Part shown: positions 19,301 through 26,318 of the stretch, one piece after another
How positions within the stretch are numbered: the first letter of the stretch is position 1
Layout of the letters: each line of letters begins with the position of its first letter
Origin: 66-474 sp035695065
GTDB lineage: Bacteria; Pseudomonadota; Gammaproteobacteria; Xanthomonadales; Rhodanobacteraceae
Reading direction: 5' to 3'
Assembly (NCBI GenBank): GCA_035695065.1
Contig: DASSEW010000015.1
Coordinates: 1 to 42,136, forward strand
DNA length: 42,136 bases
Translations under genes and position numbers: made by a program
The notes under the pieces: generated by a model
Database searches by the model: none
What the model was told of the DNA's origin: nothing
The model's input: the letters and a program-made list of their open reading frames with translations, nothing else

Positions 19301-21141
19301 GCAGCGCCTTCGGCGAGGGTGCCCAAGCTGCCGGGGAAGGCAGCACGGCGATCGGCCAAGGCAGCTACGCGTCCATGCGGAACGCGACCGCGGTCGGGTA
19401 CCACGCCAATGTGACCGGCTACTTCAGCACGGCGGTGGGCAACAACGCGACGGCCAACGGAGGGCATAGCATTGCCATCGGCGACTATGCGACGGCTGGC
19501 GGTTACGACACCAGAAGTTTTGCTACGGCGATTGGCTCCCATGCCGTTGCTGCCGGATACAGCGGCACGGCGGTGGGCGAGTACAGCTCAGCGTCGGGTC
19601 GTTATGCGTCGGCGTTCGGCGGCGGAGCGAAGGCCAGCGGCGCCCATGCCACCGCGCTCGGCAGCTATTCCTCTGCTTCCGGCTACAAGGCCACTGCAGT
19701 GGGCAGGAAGGCCAATGCCACTGGGGCTGCCAGCGTCGCGCTGGGCAACTCGAGCGCCGCCTCGGGCACGAACGGCACCGCTACGGGCGTCAGCAGCGTT
19801 GCGAGCGGCTCCGGTTCCACGGCGAATGGTTTTGGGGCCAATGCTTCGGGCCAGAACAGCGTCTCCATGGGTGCACTGAGCCAGTCCAGCGGCTTGGCAG
19901 CAGTTGCCGAAGGTTACGCTTCCCAAGCCTCGGGCTCGTTTGCAACGGCGGTGGGCCCGAATGCCACGGCGGCCACGTCCAATAGCACGGCAGTGGGCAA
20001 TGTGAGCAAAGCCACTGGTAATGTCGGCACCGCAACCGGCGCGCGCAGTGTTGCTTCGGGTGACGGTTCGACGGCTGACGGCTTTACCGCTGTCGCATCC
20101 GGCCAGAACAGCGTGGCGGTTGGTTCGGTAACCACCTCCAGCGGCTTGGCCTCAACGGCCCTTGGCTATCAGGCTTATGCATCAGGTTCGTTTGCCACTT
20201 CGATTGGCGTAAACAGTCAAGCGCTGGCCGCCTATGCCGTCGCATTTGGCTCACATGCGAAGGCCTACGGCACTGATGCCACTGCGGTGGGAAGCGACTC
20301 GCAGGCGCTGTCGAACAACAGTGTCGCGGTCGGTTGGGGCTCCATAGCCAATCAGGTGAACACCTTCTCGGTCGGCTCGGCGAGCAATTACCGCCGCATC
20401 ACCAACGTTGCCGATCCGACGCAGGCGCATGATGCCGTGAACCTGGAGTACCTGCAGGCCCACTACACCGCTAGTGCAACCACTGCGGCGGCCAGCGCGC
20501 AGGTGGAGAGCATGGCCGCCGAGATCCAGACGCTCTCCAAGCAGATGGAATCCTTGCAGGCCGCATCGGCCTCTGTGACCAGCACCGGCGGCAGTGTGTC
20601 CGTGCCGCAGGAGTCGGCGGGCGTGCAGTCGAGCGGCAGCACGTCGAGCGCTTCCAGCACGACCAGCAGCGCTGCAGCGACGACGGCGGATGTGTCGGCT
20701 TCGGCCGCGGCGACATTGAGCTCGGCCAATACCTACACCGACACGCAGACGGCGGAGGCGTTGAGCTCGGCCAAGACCTACACCGATGCACAGAGCGCCA
20801 CCACGCTCTCCTCGGCGAAGGCCTATACCGACACGGCGGTTTCCGGTGTGCAGACCCAGCTGGACAGCTTCGAGCAGCAGACCAACGCCCGCTTCGACCA
20901 GCAGGACAAGCGCATCGACCGGATCTCGGCGATGAGCACGGCGATGGTGCAGATGGCGGCTTCGGCGGCGGGCATCGATTCCGACAACCGCGTCGGTGTC
21001 GGTTACGGCAACAGCAACGGCCAGTCGGCGTTGTCGGTCGGCTACCAGCGCAAGATCGCGCCGCAGGCGACGTTCACCATCGGCGGATCGGTGAGCAACG
21101 GCGAGAGCTCGGTCGGCGCGGGTGTCGGCTTCGGCTGGTAA
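7366..21141 (+). CDS. Giant trimeric autotransporter adhesin (YadA/Hia-like, type Vc secretion)
   Basis: A single open frame of 4,591 residues. Residues 1-25 form an extended signal peptide region (MNKKIYSLVWNKSLNQVVVA), followed by a basic spacer and a hydrophobic core ending APMAFA near residue 61. Almost all of residues 80-4340 are YadA-head repeats of about 14 residues (x-x-AxG-x-x-A-x-A-x-G), which form left-handed beta-rolls in trimers. Seven neck modules interrupt them, near residues 186, 513, 1302, 2276, 3312, 3911 and 4343 (TDAVNGSQL, LTDAVNVGQI or HDAVNLEYL types). Each of the first six is followed by a YFxAN segment; the seventh leads into the stalk. Residues about 4365-4530 are coiled-coil, including three LSSAxxYTD repeats. 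The last 55-60 residues form the four-stranded YadA anchor, ending FGW for BAM recognition. Such proteins bind surfaces, matrix or other cells. The only cysteines I see are 65 and 78. A terminator follows. No partner gene is adjacent. The ligand is unknown. Confidence 0.95.
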   Translation: MNKKIYSLVWNKSLNQVVVASELATSKSVGGSAGTGRAAGTRLAQLALAVLLAISAPMAFAAVGCTGATAGGSDSLGCGLNANAAGAYTTAIGYSAYAGGTGDSAFGYQAFANGGSSTAVGGWATATGGNAAAFGYHASTSGFANSVALGANSINSAANQVSFGHSATDLDPKTGLAFGSALNRTLTHVANGSVAAGSTDAVNGGQLYTTNQNVAANTSAISALQTSTAATDNYFKANDSLGTNYASAAGSNSTAAGPGATASATGSTALGLDANVSATAVSGSAFGQGASATSYAAIAIGLNAVAGNGVASGAGSASGAVALGVRSSATGINSIAEGTGAAASGSNGVAMGNGAHDYSANGVAIGNGAYVKATGVNGPNNGSVLASTKGVAVGNGARVTGYDGTAMGNGAQASAAYSAAFGAGANASGFNATALGNYSKASAKNGTAVGSNSYATGVAGTALGDVSVASGVNSVAVGAYSVAAGANQVSFGHSAADANPYTGAPFGSDLNRTLTHVAAGSLSATSTDAVNGSQLFTTNSDVAALGTSVASALGGGSTYTAGSGVSAPTYAIQNTNGVSTNYNDVGSALSALNSTLQSIDATGTNYFQANGANNGTDNASATGSDSVAAGPNAKASGANSAAFGNSASAGGIDAFAAGNHANAYGTNSISIGEYSSAVGNEGTAVGHNATASANFSTATGYHAQATDQLATAVGASALASGRFSTALGDLSTASNYSANAIGDRSNASGFHSNAMGWYATASNANSEAIGSHATASGQGAIADGTVTTASGQWSAAFGYGAQATQIRTTAIGNHANASGQFSTALGDYANSSGFVATAIGGTATASGSESIAIGVDARSAGAYSTALGLGAYTSAAATFGTALGQNARVSNVASTAVGASATASGFNASAFGNNSTAAGDNSTAIGRRSSSAGRDGVALGSYTSAAGNSATALGTAASAAGDDSIAVGRFSNAAGTSAIALGQNAAVTLNNTFATTSASNAVAIGTNATVSASSGGYGGNYSAYTADDSIALGNHASVNAAAANANNAAAIGNYASANANSASAFGDHAQANATDSTAIGYKANAGGANSLAAGSTAKASGAQSIALGNASLANAANTFAAGNGAQATAASAVAIGLNAIATSSSAVAIGNAATANGGQAVSIGAGNTATGNGAVAIGDPNTATGLGAVAVGDNNSALGQGAVAEGEGNTAVGQGSVALGNLSTAAAAGSLALGDTADAVGAGSVALGSNSTANNANDVALGSGSVTAAPNATPSVTINGQVQNFAGGAPTSVVSVGTAGNERQITNVAAGQLSATSTDAVNGSQLYAVDVLATETSNYFKANGLNDGTDNAKVNGTDATAAGANAYANGDYSTAVGTGAHAYGVSASAFGDGASAVNTNATALGQDSSASGVNSTATGYNSVASGDNSFAGGNGAHAVGTSAVAIGNNAYASTPASLPFGGGYGTGSAVALGDGARAASAFGSDTAVGGGATATGGYSTALGNKTSATGAYSTAVGTDASATTESDVAIGFHSSASNSFSVAVGTLSQAGGRASTALGQQAYATGDYSTAAGFFSHASGNHSAALGSSANAAGTSSVAVGNGAASLSDNGVAIGNGANVAATGTGGYNSGYAAVATQGIAIGSGSSVTGVDGAAVGVNASASGLYGSAFGSNSAASGQYSSAFGDKAKASGNYSTAIGYVALASGKSSNAVGLNAQATGNYSNAFGTSSVASGFVSTAVGQQASASGSESTALGGLSSAAGLQGTAAGFESNASGEYSVAFGLRSNATDIDATAFGKDSNATARGASAIGPRATAAGGSSTAVGFHAYTTTAGTSAVAMGYFAGASNYNATAVGSHSLASGQGSTAAGALSQASGDFSLASGYSALARGAYSTAVGNTAGAYGAFSTAVGSNAIAAGADASAFGTGAYAKGDNSLATGYGAVANNTNDIASGTGASTYAGTSNGSNIAMGTSAFAGSATGSDIAIGNAASATGGYSIAMGASASASGIDSTAIGNSAVAYSTGASARGYAGSTGESVALGSNARAQSAYGGDTALGGSASATGGYSVAVGNHSTATGYGSAAVGPGANANGNWASAFGYQAYATTQATALGDKSSARGQYGTAVGAFSHANGIDSTAIGRSAYANGASDIALGNSANTYAGTTNGSNIAIGNGASAGAYNAANAISIGTGAVANSDMGVAIGNGASTAGFSNSVALGAASADGVGAVSGANNPLHIQPTYLPPGVLQGAYGSNPNFNPTTVTSVGEVSVGTPGNERQITNVAAGTALTDAVNVGQIMPLVDAINGINIGEGITYFRANSTLGDAQALGTNTIAIGPLAVAGGNSSFAAGYKASSAGTGATAVGYNSSAAGNSASAFGEGANASADNSTAIGQDSTASGLNSSAFGYKSSAVGDNSLAAGDQAAANGTNDIALGNGANTYAGTSNGSSIAIGNGAHAGSSYGSDLAMGTGAVAIGGYSTAVGDASNAIGYRSSAFGNAAVALGASSVAAGSAVTAVGEDSAVFGSNSTAVGNYSVAIGNGTTSVGNYSIAEGHGANSVGDYSAAIGDSALAVGTSSSAFGNGAKAIGNYSAAMGDNAQALNTGDVAIGQNSVANGADAYASGPATAVGSGANATNKYATALGANAKAMNKYSTALGANSLAQGKYSTAVGEQATAMNMGDTAVGAASYANGYGGSAAAFGGQSYAKGPLSLAAGFRSHADNVGATALGAYSSATGLYSTAVGIGATANNGGTTALGVGAKASGYIATALGADAYAIGGHSIAEGFKAYTGAAATQSVAIGYFAKVSNYSGIAIGSNSTSSGISSVALGDTSIAEGDYSLAAGPFAAATGTSATAVGDSAYAAGDSSFAGGSTAFAGNANDIAVGNGASTGLPGSSPGSNVAIGNSAYANSTYGSDTAVGDHASATGGYSTAVGDYAKASGYEGSAFGNTAYATGRYGTALGSHSRAAGNKSTAVGFTAAADGDFATAVGQGSSAAGGYSSAFGNIAHATGEYSVAVGNLSSASNNSDIAIGNGANTYAGTSNGSSIAIGNGTYAGSTAGSDIAMGNGARATGGYSTAFGFGAKATMQDAVAIGNGAEAYAASAIAMGTGSFAVGTNSTAVGDASQARGNNSSAFGYGSYASGTSSSAIGGALVRGNNSVGLGSGAYGGGSNAVAIGNGAATGSNANPAFGNNGVAIGNGAYAGSASGSDSALGNGARATGGYSAAFGNGATADAMNGVAIGNGASTAGFANSVALGSGAADGRGAVTAASNPLYVNPLYIPNSDPNIGDPNFNPQTVTSVGEVSVGAPGAERQITNVAAGTALTDAVNVGQIMPLVDAINGITNGEGIKYFRANSTLADAQVIGTNTIAIGPNAVATGDNSFAAGYNASTLGTGATAVGFNSSAVGNSASAFGTESNAAGDYSLASGNYAAAFGASSVAMGDHATAHGASDIAIGNGSSTYAGSTNGSSIAIGNGAFAGSLLGRDTALGTNASATGGYSTAVGNAAKASGSDSSAFGYASNASGEYSLAVGNRSSASGYESAAFGYGASASGRYSMALGNYSKAVGNYSTALGNHSYAGNANDIALGNGAHTAAYNSSTNGSNIAMGTGAYAGSSSGGSNTAVGNGAQATGGYSLAMGYKANASGSVGVAIGAYSQASGPASTALGLFADASNVFATAIGSKASASGYASNAIGKYATASGDRSIAIGEKAIASATNSLGVGYYSAATGIDSIAVGRSAYASGFNATAVGRHAYATADGASALGSFATASGSNAIAVGYNSVASGSYNAIAIGSNSTASGLSSTAVGDTSIAQGDYSLAAGPFAAATGLSSTAVGDTANAFGDNSTAVGSNAYAGGLQSSAFGNNAQAKGDYSVAIGSGSSDAGFANSVALGAGSIVDRANTISVGAPGAERQITNVADGTQAHDAVTVEQMTSAIGAANFESDYFKANGANDGSDKASATGFDSVAAGPNASASALGSSAFGEGAQAAGEGSTAIGQGSYASMRNATAVGYHANVTGYFSTAVGNNATANGGHSIAIGDYATAGGYDTRSFATAIGSHAVAAGYSGTAVGEYSSASGRYASAFGGGAKASGAHATALGSYSSASGYKATAVGRKANATGAASVALGNSSAASGTNGTATGVSSVASGSGSTANGFGANASGQNSVSMGALSQSSGLAAVAEGYASQASGSFATAVGPNATAATSNSTAVGNVSKATGNVGTATGARSVASGDGSTADGFTAVASGQNSVAVGSVTTSSGLASTALGYQAYASGSFATSIGVNSQALAAYAVAFGSHAKAYGTDATAVGSDSQALSNNSVAVGWGSIANQVNTFSVGSASNYRRITNVADPTQAHDAVNLEYLQAHYTASATTAAASAQVESMAAEIQTLSKQMESLQAASASVTSTGGSVSVPQESAGVQSSGSTSSASSTTSSAAATTADVSASAAATLSSANTYTDTQTAEALSSAKTYTDAQSATTLSSAKAYTDTAVSGVQTQLDSFEQQTNARFDQQDKRIDRISAMSTAMVQMAASAAGIDSDNRVGVGYGNSNGQSALSVGYQRKIAPQATFTIGGSVSNGESSVGAGVGFGW
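11240..19060 (+). repeat. Higher-order repeat within the adhesin: three blocks of about 1,000 residues
   Basis: Blocks begin at neck modules near 11.27, 14.19 and 17.30 kb, giving periods of about 974 and 1,036 residues; the third block is truncated at about 600 residues. Equivalent positions carry the same marker segments: GDNSFAGGN/GDNSLAAGD near 11.65 and 14.6 kb; GSDTAVG.. and GGYSTAxG near 11.8, 14.76 and 17.8 kb; and related SNYxxxAxGSxS segments near 12.9, 15.78 and 18.72 kb. The junctions before necks 4 and 5 (GNGASTAGFxNSVALG, then a proline-rich linker) are near copies. Confidence 0.75.
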
Positions 21142-21164
21142 TCGCCCGCTCCACGCAGCACTTC

Positions 21165-21198
21165 AGGGCCGGCGCGCAAGCGCCGGCTCTTTCTTTTC
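21165..21198 (+). terminator. Rho-independent terminator of the adhesin gene
   Basis: An 8-bp perfect stem GCCGGCGC/GCGCCGGC with a GCAA tetraloop is followed by TCTTTCTTTT. It lies about 25 bases after the adhesin stop codon. Confidence 0.92.
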
Positions 21199-21234
21199 CG
21201 GGTCGGAGCGTGAAGCGGAATCGCCGCTGAAGAA

Positions 21235-21981
21235 TCAGGAAATCCGTCCTACGCGCATGCCGAGGTTCCAGCGCACGCTGCGCGTTTGTCGCGGATCGCC
21301 CCAGGCGTCGCGCAGCGCGCCCGCGATTTCTGCAATCGCGTCGCGACCGGTCGCCGCATGGAAACGCTGCGCGGCCGACCACGAGGAGAGATACGCGAGC
21401 AGCTGCTCCGCGTTCCAGTCCATGCGCATTTCGAATGCGGGCGCCTGCACGGGTTCGAACGGCAGTGCCAGGGACGCGTAGCCTTCATCCACCAGCCTGC
21501 GTTCCGGCGGCCAGTACGCGCCCAGCATGTCGTCGTAGAGAAGCGCGATCACCGCATCCACTTGCGGCGTGACGTTGCAGCCGGCGTAGGTCCAGGCCGC
21601 GAACAGCGCGCCGGGCCTGGCCACGCGTTGCACTTCTTTCACGAAGCGCGGCAGGTCGAACCAGTGCAGCGCCTGCGCGACGGTGACCGCGTCCACGCTG
21701 TGGTCAGCGATCGAGGTGCGTTCGCCCGGCTCCACCCGGTATTCAACGCGCGGATGCGGTTCGGCATTGCCGATTTGCTGCGCGCTGGGATCGGTGGCGA
21801 TCACCCGCTCGAAACTTCCTGCGAGCGCGACGCTGGCCTGACCGTTGCCGCAGCCCACGTCCCACGCGCATTCACGCGAAGGCGCGGTGTGCGCGATCCA
21901 GTCGAACAGCGCATCCGGATAATGCGGTCGCGCCTGTGCATACAGCGAAGCGTGTCCGGAGAAGTGATCCTTGAAGCTCAT
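21235..21981 (-). CDS. Class I SAM-dependent methyltransferase
   Basis: The product is 248 residues. The start MSFKDHFSGHASLYAQARPHYP is typical of the small cytoplasmic methyltransferases with a methyltransf_11/25 fold. Motif I is DVGCGNGQAS (near 41-50), the acidic end of strand 2 is IATDPS, and AVTVAQALHWFD is the motif IV region. The substrate cannot be inferred. Its ATG overlaps the stop of rluE by four bases (ATGA), so the two genes form an operon and are probably translationally coupled. A longer in-frame reading upstream to 22263 lies wholly inside rluE and is rejected. The functional link with rluE might be accidental, since RluE needs no SAM. Confidence 0.88.
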   Translation of the reverse strand: MSFKDHFSGHASLYAQARPHYPDALFDWIAHTAPSRECAWDVGCGNGQASVALAGSFERVIATDPSAQQIGNAEPHPRVEYRVEPGERTSIADHSVDAVTVAQALHWFDLPRFVKEVQRVARPGALFAAWTYAGCNVTPQVDAVIALLYDDMLGAYWPPERRLVDEGYASLALPFEPVQAPAFEMRMDWNAEQLLAYLSSWSAAQRFHAATGRDAIAEIAGALRDAWGDPRQTRSVRWNLGMRVGRIS

Positions 21982-22586
21982 CGCGATGTCTTCCTTCCTG
22001 CGTTGCGAACGGGCCCGTGGCGTGGCGAAGCCGTCGCAGGTTCGATCTCGACGACGCGCGACTCGCCGGGCGTGAGCCCGTCCAGTCTGTATTCGCCGAC
22101 TTGCGTGCGGATCAGGCGCAGCGTCGGACATCCGACCGCCGCCGTCATGCGCCGTACCTGCCGGTTCCGGCCTTCGCGCAGCGTAAGTTCGATCCATGAG
22201 TCCGGCACCGTCTTGCGGAAGCGCACCGGTGGATCGCGTGGCCACACCCACGATGGTGCGCATTCCAGTGCGCGTGCCTGCGCCGGTCGCGTGCGACCGT
22301 CTTCCAGTTCGACGCCTGCACGCAATTCCTGCAAAGCCGCGTCGCCGGGAATGCCTTCGACTTGCACGAGGTACGTTTTCGGCCAGTGCCTGCGCGGATC
22401 GGTCACGCGATGAACCAGCGCGCCATCATCGGTCAACAGCACCAGCCCTTCGCTGTCGTAGTCCAATCTCCCTGCCGCGTACACATCCGGCGGCAAGCCG
22501 AATTCCGCCAGCGTGCGCCGCGGCGGGTGGCTGCGGTCGGTGAACTGGCACAGCACCCCGAACGGCTTGTTGAACAGCACGATCAT
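21978..22586 (-). CDS. rluE: 23S rRNA pseudouridine-2457 synthase RluE
   Basis: The product is 202 residues of the RsuA/RluB/E/F group. It has no S4 domain at the N-terminus (it starts MIVLFNKPFGVLCQFTD), which is the RluE signature. The catalytic motif AAGRLDYDSEGLVLLT holds the conserved Asp. KTYLVQVEG, APSWVWPRDPPVR and LREGRNRQVRRMTAAVG follow and align by eye with E. coli RluE. The enzyme isomerises U2457 in helix 89 near the peptidyl transferase centre. A basic tail of about 15 residues extends past the core. It is followed by the overlapping methyltransferase. Confidence 0.93.
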   Translation of the reverse strand: MIVLFNKPFGVLCQFTDRSHPPRRTLAEFGLPPDVYAAGRLDYDSEGLVLLTDDGALVHRVTDPRRHWPKTYLVQVEGIPGDAALQELRAGVELEDGRTRPAQARALECAPSWVWPRDPPVRFRKTVPDSWIELTLREGRNRQVRRMTAAVGCPTLRLIRTQVGEYRLDGLTPGESRVVEIEPATASPRHGPVRNAGRKTSR

Positions 22587-22710
22587 CGCGTGATTTTAAC
22601 CAGCATCAACTCTCGTCACGTGACGCTGACGTGCTCTGGATATGCTCCCAAGAACCTGCGGGATGCAGGCGCGCCGTCCGCGCCGCGGACGGAGGACACG
22701 GAGGGTTGCC

Positions 22711-22872
22711 ATGCTGTACTACGCCATCGTTTTTCTGATCATCGCGCTGATAGCGGGATTCTTCGGCTTCTTCGGCGTTGCCGGTACCGCCGCCTGGATC
22801 GCCAAGATCCTGTTCATCATCTTCATCATCCTGTTCATCGCGTCGCTGCTGTTCGGGCGCCGGCGAATTTGA
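22711..22872 (+). CDS. DUF1328 (YtjA-like) small inner-membrane protein
   Basis: The product is 53 residues. GGAGGG lies just upstream of the ATG. It is almost wholly hydrophobic, with two predicted membrane helices (about 1-22 and 28-48) joined by a short GVAGTAAWIAK turn, and a basic RRR tail. The sequence matches the DUF1328 family by eye (LYYAxxFLxxAxxAxxxGFxGxAGxAAxIAKILF). Function is unknown; homologues are often stress-associated. It stands alone between rluE and icd, both on the opposite strand, with its own terminator about 110 bases downstream. A longer frame upstream lacks conservation and is rejected. Confidence 0.92.
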   Translation: MLYYAIVFLIIALIAGFFGFFGVAGTAAWIAKILFIIFIILFIASLLFGRRRI

Positions 22873-22892
22873 TGGGCGATGAAAAATAGGGA

Positions 22893-22959
22893 GTGCGGCC
22901 ACGGAGGGCCGTACCCCGCATCAGGGAGGATGTGGATGCGCGGCCAAGGAGGGCCGCAC
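22893..22959. repeat. Pair of GCGGCC...GGCCGC palindromic units
   Basis: Two similar imperfect palindromes, GTGCGGCC-N6-GGCCGTAC (22893-22914) and GCGCGGCC-N6-GGCCGCAC (22938-22959), each with a GGAG(G) centre. They lie between the DUF1328 stop and its terminator. They look like an intergenic repeat unit, or could pair in the 3' UTR of the small gene. Confidence 0.5.
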
Positions 22960-22980
22960 GCGCGCATGGATGCGCAAGCC

Positions 22981-23013
22981 GAACGGCGCGGAGCAATCCG
23001 CGCCGTTCTTTTT
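22981..23013 (+). terminator. Rho-independent terminator after the DUF1328 gene
   Basis: A perfect 12-bp stem GAACGGCGCGGA/TCCGCGCCGTTC with a GCAA tetraloop, followed by TTTTT. The T-run follows the stem only in the plus direction, so it serves the small membrane gene and not the convergent icd gene. Confidence 0.93.
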
Positions 23014-23035
23014 CCCGTCGGCTCTGCAGGCCGGA

Positions 23036-24364
<1,329 letters not shown>

Positions 24365-24455
24365 CTGGGTTCTCCGAGACGTGACCGCCCATTGTCGCGG
24401 TTTGTGGCCGCGAGATGAAGTGACCTTGTCCATGCCGGCTCGCCACGAGAATCGA

Positions 24456-24484
24456 TTGACGGACATCCGCGCCGAGGCTAGCTT
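24456..24484 (+). promoter_or_regulatory. Sigma-70-type promoter for the alpha/beta hydrolase
   Basis: TTGACG at 24456-24461, a 17-base spacer, then TAGCTT at 24479-24484. It ends 33 bases before the ATG of the downstream hydrolase, leaving room for a short leader and its GGGGAGGG ribosome site. Confidence 0.6.
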
Positions 24485-24517
24485 CTTGCGACCTGATCGG
24501 CACTGGGGAGGGCCGTC

Positions 24518-25495
24518 ATGTCCACGCGTGATCGCGTTGTTGCCGCCGTTCTTTCGCTTGCGCTCGCCGCGCCATTCGCTCAGGACTTCGCAAACGCAAC
24601 GCCTGCATCTCTCGCCGGCACCGCTTCGACGGTCCGCGACGAATCGCTGGAAGCTCCGCCCGCCGCGGAAACCTTCACTGTCGGCACCTTGCGCGTGCAG
24701 CGTTACGGCCATCACGGGCGCCCGCTGATCCTTGTTCCTCCCACCGAAGGCGGCTCATGGGTGTGGCGCCGCGAGATCGAGCGCTTCCGCCGCGATCACG
24801 TGATCTACGCGGTGACGTTGGCGGGGTTCGACGACGTGCCTGCGCCGAAGCATCGCAGCGGCCTGTTCGACCAGGCCGATGCCTCGCTGGCCAGACTGGT
24901 CAAAAGCCGACACATCGAAAAGCCGGTGCTGATCGGCCACAGCCTCGGCGGCGGCGTTTCGATCCGCTTCGCCGAACTGCACCCGACGCTGATCTCCGGC
25001 GTGATCTCGGTGGATGCGCCGCCGATCTTTCCGGGCATGGAGGACGCGACGCCCGCCGAGCGCGAAGCGTTCGCCAAACAATTTTCGGAGTCCATCGCCA
25101 GGCCCACGCCGCAGCAGCGGAAGGCGCAGCAGGTCGAGGAGATGCGCCAGAGCATGCTCGATCCGGTCATGGCGGTGCGCTATGCGGCACTCAACAGTCG
25201 CAGCGACCAGACGATCGTCGCGCAATACATGCGGGAAGCTCCGACCATGGATCTGCGTCCGGGCCTGAAGAACATCCGCGTGCCTGTGCTGCTCATCTCG
25301 CCGTATTACGCGCCGGATTACAACAAGCCGCCGATGCAATTCACCGAAGCGGGAAAAGCCGAGCATTACAAGAACCTGCTGGCCGGCGCGCGCGACGCGC
25401 AGGTGCTGTCGATCTCGCCCTCGCGCCATTACGCGATGTTTGACCAGCCCGAGAAGCTCGATGCGGCAATCGAGGATTTCATCGAGCGGCTTTAA
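24518..25495 (+). CDS. Exported alpha/beta hydrolase
   Basis: The product is 325 residues with an N-terminal signal peptide (hydrophobic about 7-22). The fold is recognisable: ILVPPTEGGSWVW after the second strand, the nucleophile elbow IGHSLGGG (Ser142), and a C-terminal SPSRHYAMFDQP in which His304 is the likely catalytic base. An Asp is expected near the VLLISPYYAPD strand. Enzymes of this type hydrolyse esters, amides or lactones; nothing here names a substrate. A strong GGGGAGGG lies eight bases before the ATG. The gene diverges from icd and is monocistronic, converging with the anti-sigma gene. Confidence 0.88.
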   Translation: MSTRDRVVAAVLSLALAAPFAQDFANATPASLAGTASTVRDESLEAPPAAETFTVGTLRVQRYGHHGRPLILVPPTEGGSWVWRREIERFRRDHVIYAVTLAGFDDVPAPKHRSGLFDQADASLARLVKSRHIEKPVLIGHSLGGGVSIRFAELHPTLISGVISVDAPPIFPGMEDATPAEREAFAKQFSESIARPTPQQRKAQQVEEMRQSMLDPVMAVRYAALNSRSDQTIVAQYMREAPTMDLRPGLKNIRVPVLLISPYYAPDYNKPPMQFTEAGKAEHYKNLLAGARDAQVLSISPSRHYAMFDQPEKLDAAIEDFIERL

Positions 25496-25497
25496 CC

Positions 25498-25529
25498 CAC
25501 GCGACAGCGTGAGCCGCTGACGGCGGCTC
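25498..25529. terminator. Two hairpins between convergent genes (weak terminator)
   Basis: CACGC-GACA-GCGTG is followed at once by GAGCCGC-TGACG-GCGGCTC. Neither has a T-run. They lie in the 46-base gap between the convergent hydrolase and anti-sigma genes and may act as a bidirectional terminator. Confidence 0.4.
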
Positions 25530-25541
25530 GCGCCGCGACTT

Positions 25542-26318
25542 TCAGCGCGGCTCGTTCGCAAGCATCGGCGCGGTGTGGAAATCCTCCACGAAGGTCGGCA
25601 GGTCCGAGGTGTCGGAAACGGCCAGGAAGCGCATGCCGCCCTGCGTCCAGCCGATCACGCGATAGCCGTCGCGGCCGGGCGAATCGATGTCGTCCGGCTT
25701 CGAATCGGACGGCCATTCGAACACGTTGATCATATGCAGATGACGCTTGTACACCAGCGCCGCCACGCGCCGGCCATCCAGCACGTCCAGACGCCCGCCG
25801 ATCAGCTCGAAGCCCTGCGCGCGCAGATCCTTCACCTGCGGCGAGAACTCCAGCTTGCCATCGAACCAGGGTTTCACCGTGTGCTGGTCGGACGAGCGCA
25901 CGTCGATCAGGTGCTCGGCCAACAGCGAGCGCTGGTGGTCGGATACGGCTTCCGCAATAAGCGCGTTGTCATCGGGCGAATGAAGTTGCACGGCCTGCCA
26001 GCTCGCCACGCCGACTGCGATCAGCAACAAGGCAGCGAGCGCGGCGCTCAACACCGGCCATTGCCGGTGGCGCCGATGGTTGCGCGGATTCGCATCGGCG
26101 TTCGGCAGCTGCGCCCGGATGCGCGAGGCCAGGTCGGCCGGCGCGTGTTGATACAACCCCGGTGCGCGCAGCGACTGCTGCAGCGCTTCCAAGCTGCGAT
26201 ACCGCGCGCCGCACGCTTCGCATCCGGCGAGATGCCGCGCCACTTCCGCGCTGCGCGGTGCGTCCAGCTCGTCGTCGAGGTAGGCGTGCAGCAGCATGCG
26301 TGCTTCCGGACAATTCAT
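25542..26318 (-). CDS. Membrane anti-sigma factor with zinc-binding (zf-HC2/ZAS) domain
   Basis: The product is 258 residues. The N-terminal anti-sigma domain has the zinc pattern Cys3-x25-His29-x3-Cys33-x2-Cys36, as in ChrR and RsrA type ZAS proteins. A single membrane helix follows at about 88-108. The remaining 150 residues are periplasmic and hold a possible sensory region (VKPWFDGKLEFSPQVKDLRAQGFELIGGRLD), similar to RsiW-like proteins that read HLHMINVFEWP. It should hold the co-encoded ECF sigma factor at the membrane until a signal arrives. Its ATG overlaps the sigma stop (ATGA), indicating coupled translation and matched stoichiometry. Whether release is by proteolysis or redox change of the Cys3/His1 site is not visible. 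Confidence 0.9.
   Translation of the reverse strand: MNCPEARMLLHAYLDDELDAPRSAEVARHLAGCEACGARYRSLEALQQSLRAPGLYQHAPADLASRIRAQLPNADANPRNHRRHRQWPVLSAALAALLLIAVGVASWQAVQLHSPDDNALIAEAVSDHQRSLLAEHLIDVRSSDQHTVKPWFDGKLEFSPQVKDLRAQGFELIGGRLDVLDGRRVAALVYKRHLHMINVFEWPSDSKPDDIDSPGRDGYRVIGWTQGGMRFLAVSDTSDLPTFVEDFHTAPMLANEPR

Noticed and set aside
7600..20400. Regular repeats suggestive of a CRISPR array
   Set aside because: The period is about 42 bases with codon-level degeneracy inside an open frame; there are no constant repeats with unique spacers and no cas genes.
7366..21141. RTX toxin or haemagglutinin (two-partner secretion) identity for the giant gene
   Set aside because: There are no GGxGxDxxx calcium repeats and no TPS domain. 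The extended signal peptide, necks and FGW-ended YadA anchor define a trimeric autotransporter.
22981..23013. Bidirectional terminator serving icd as well
   Set aside because: Read on the minus strand the stem is followed by GGCTTGCGC, with no T-run, so it supports termination only of the plus-strand gene.
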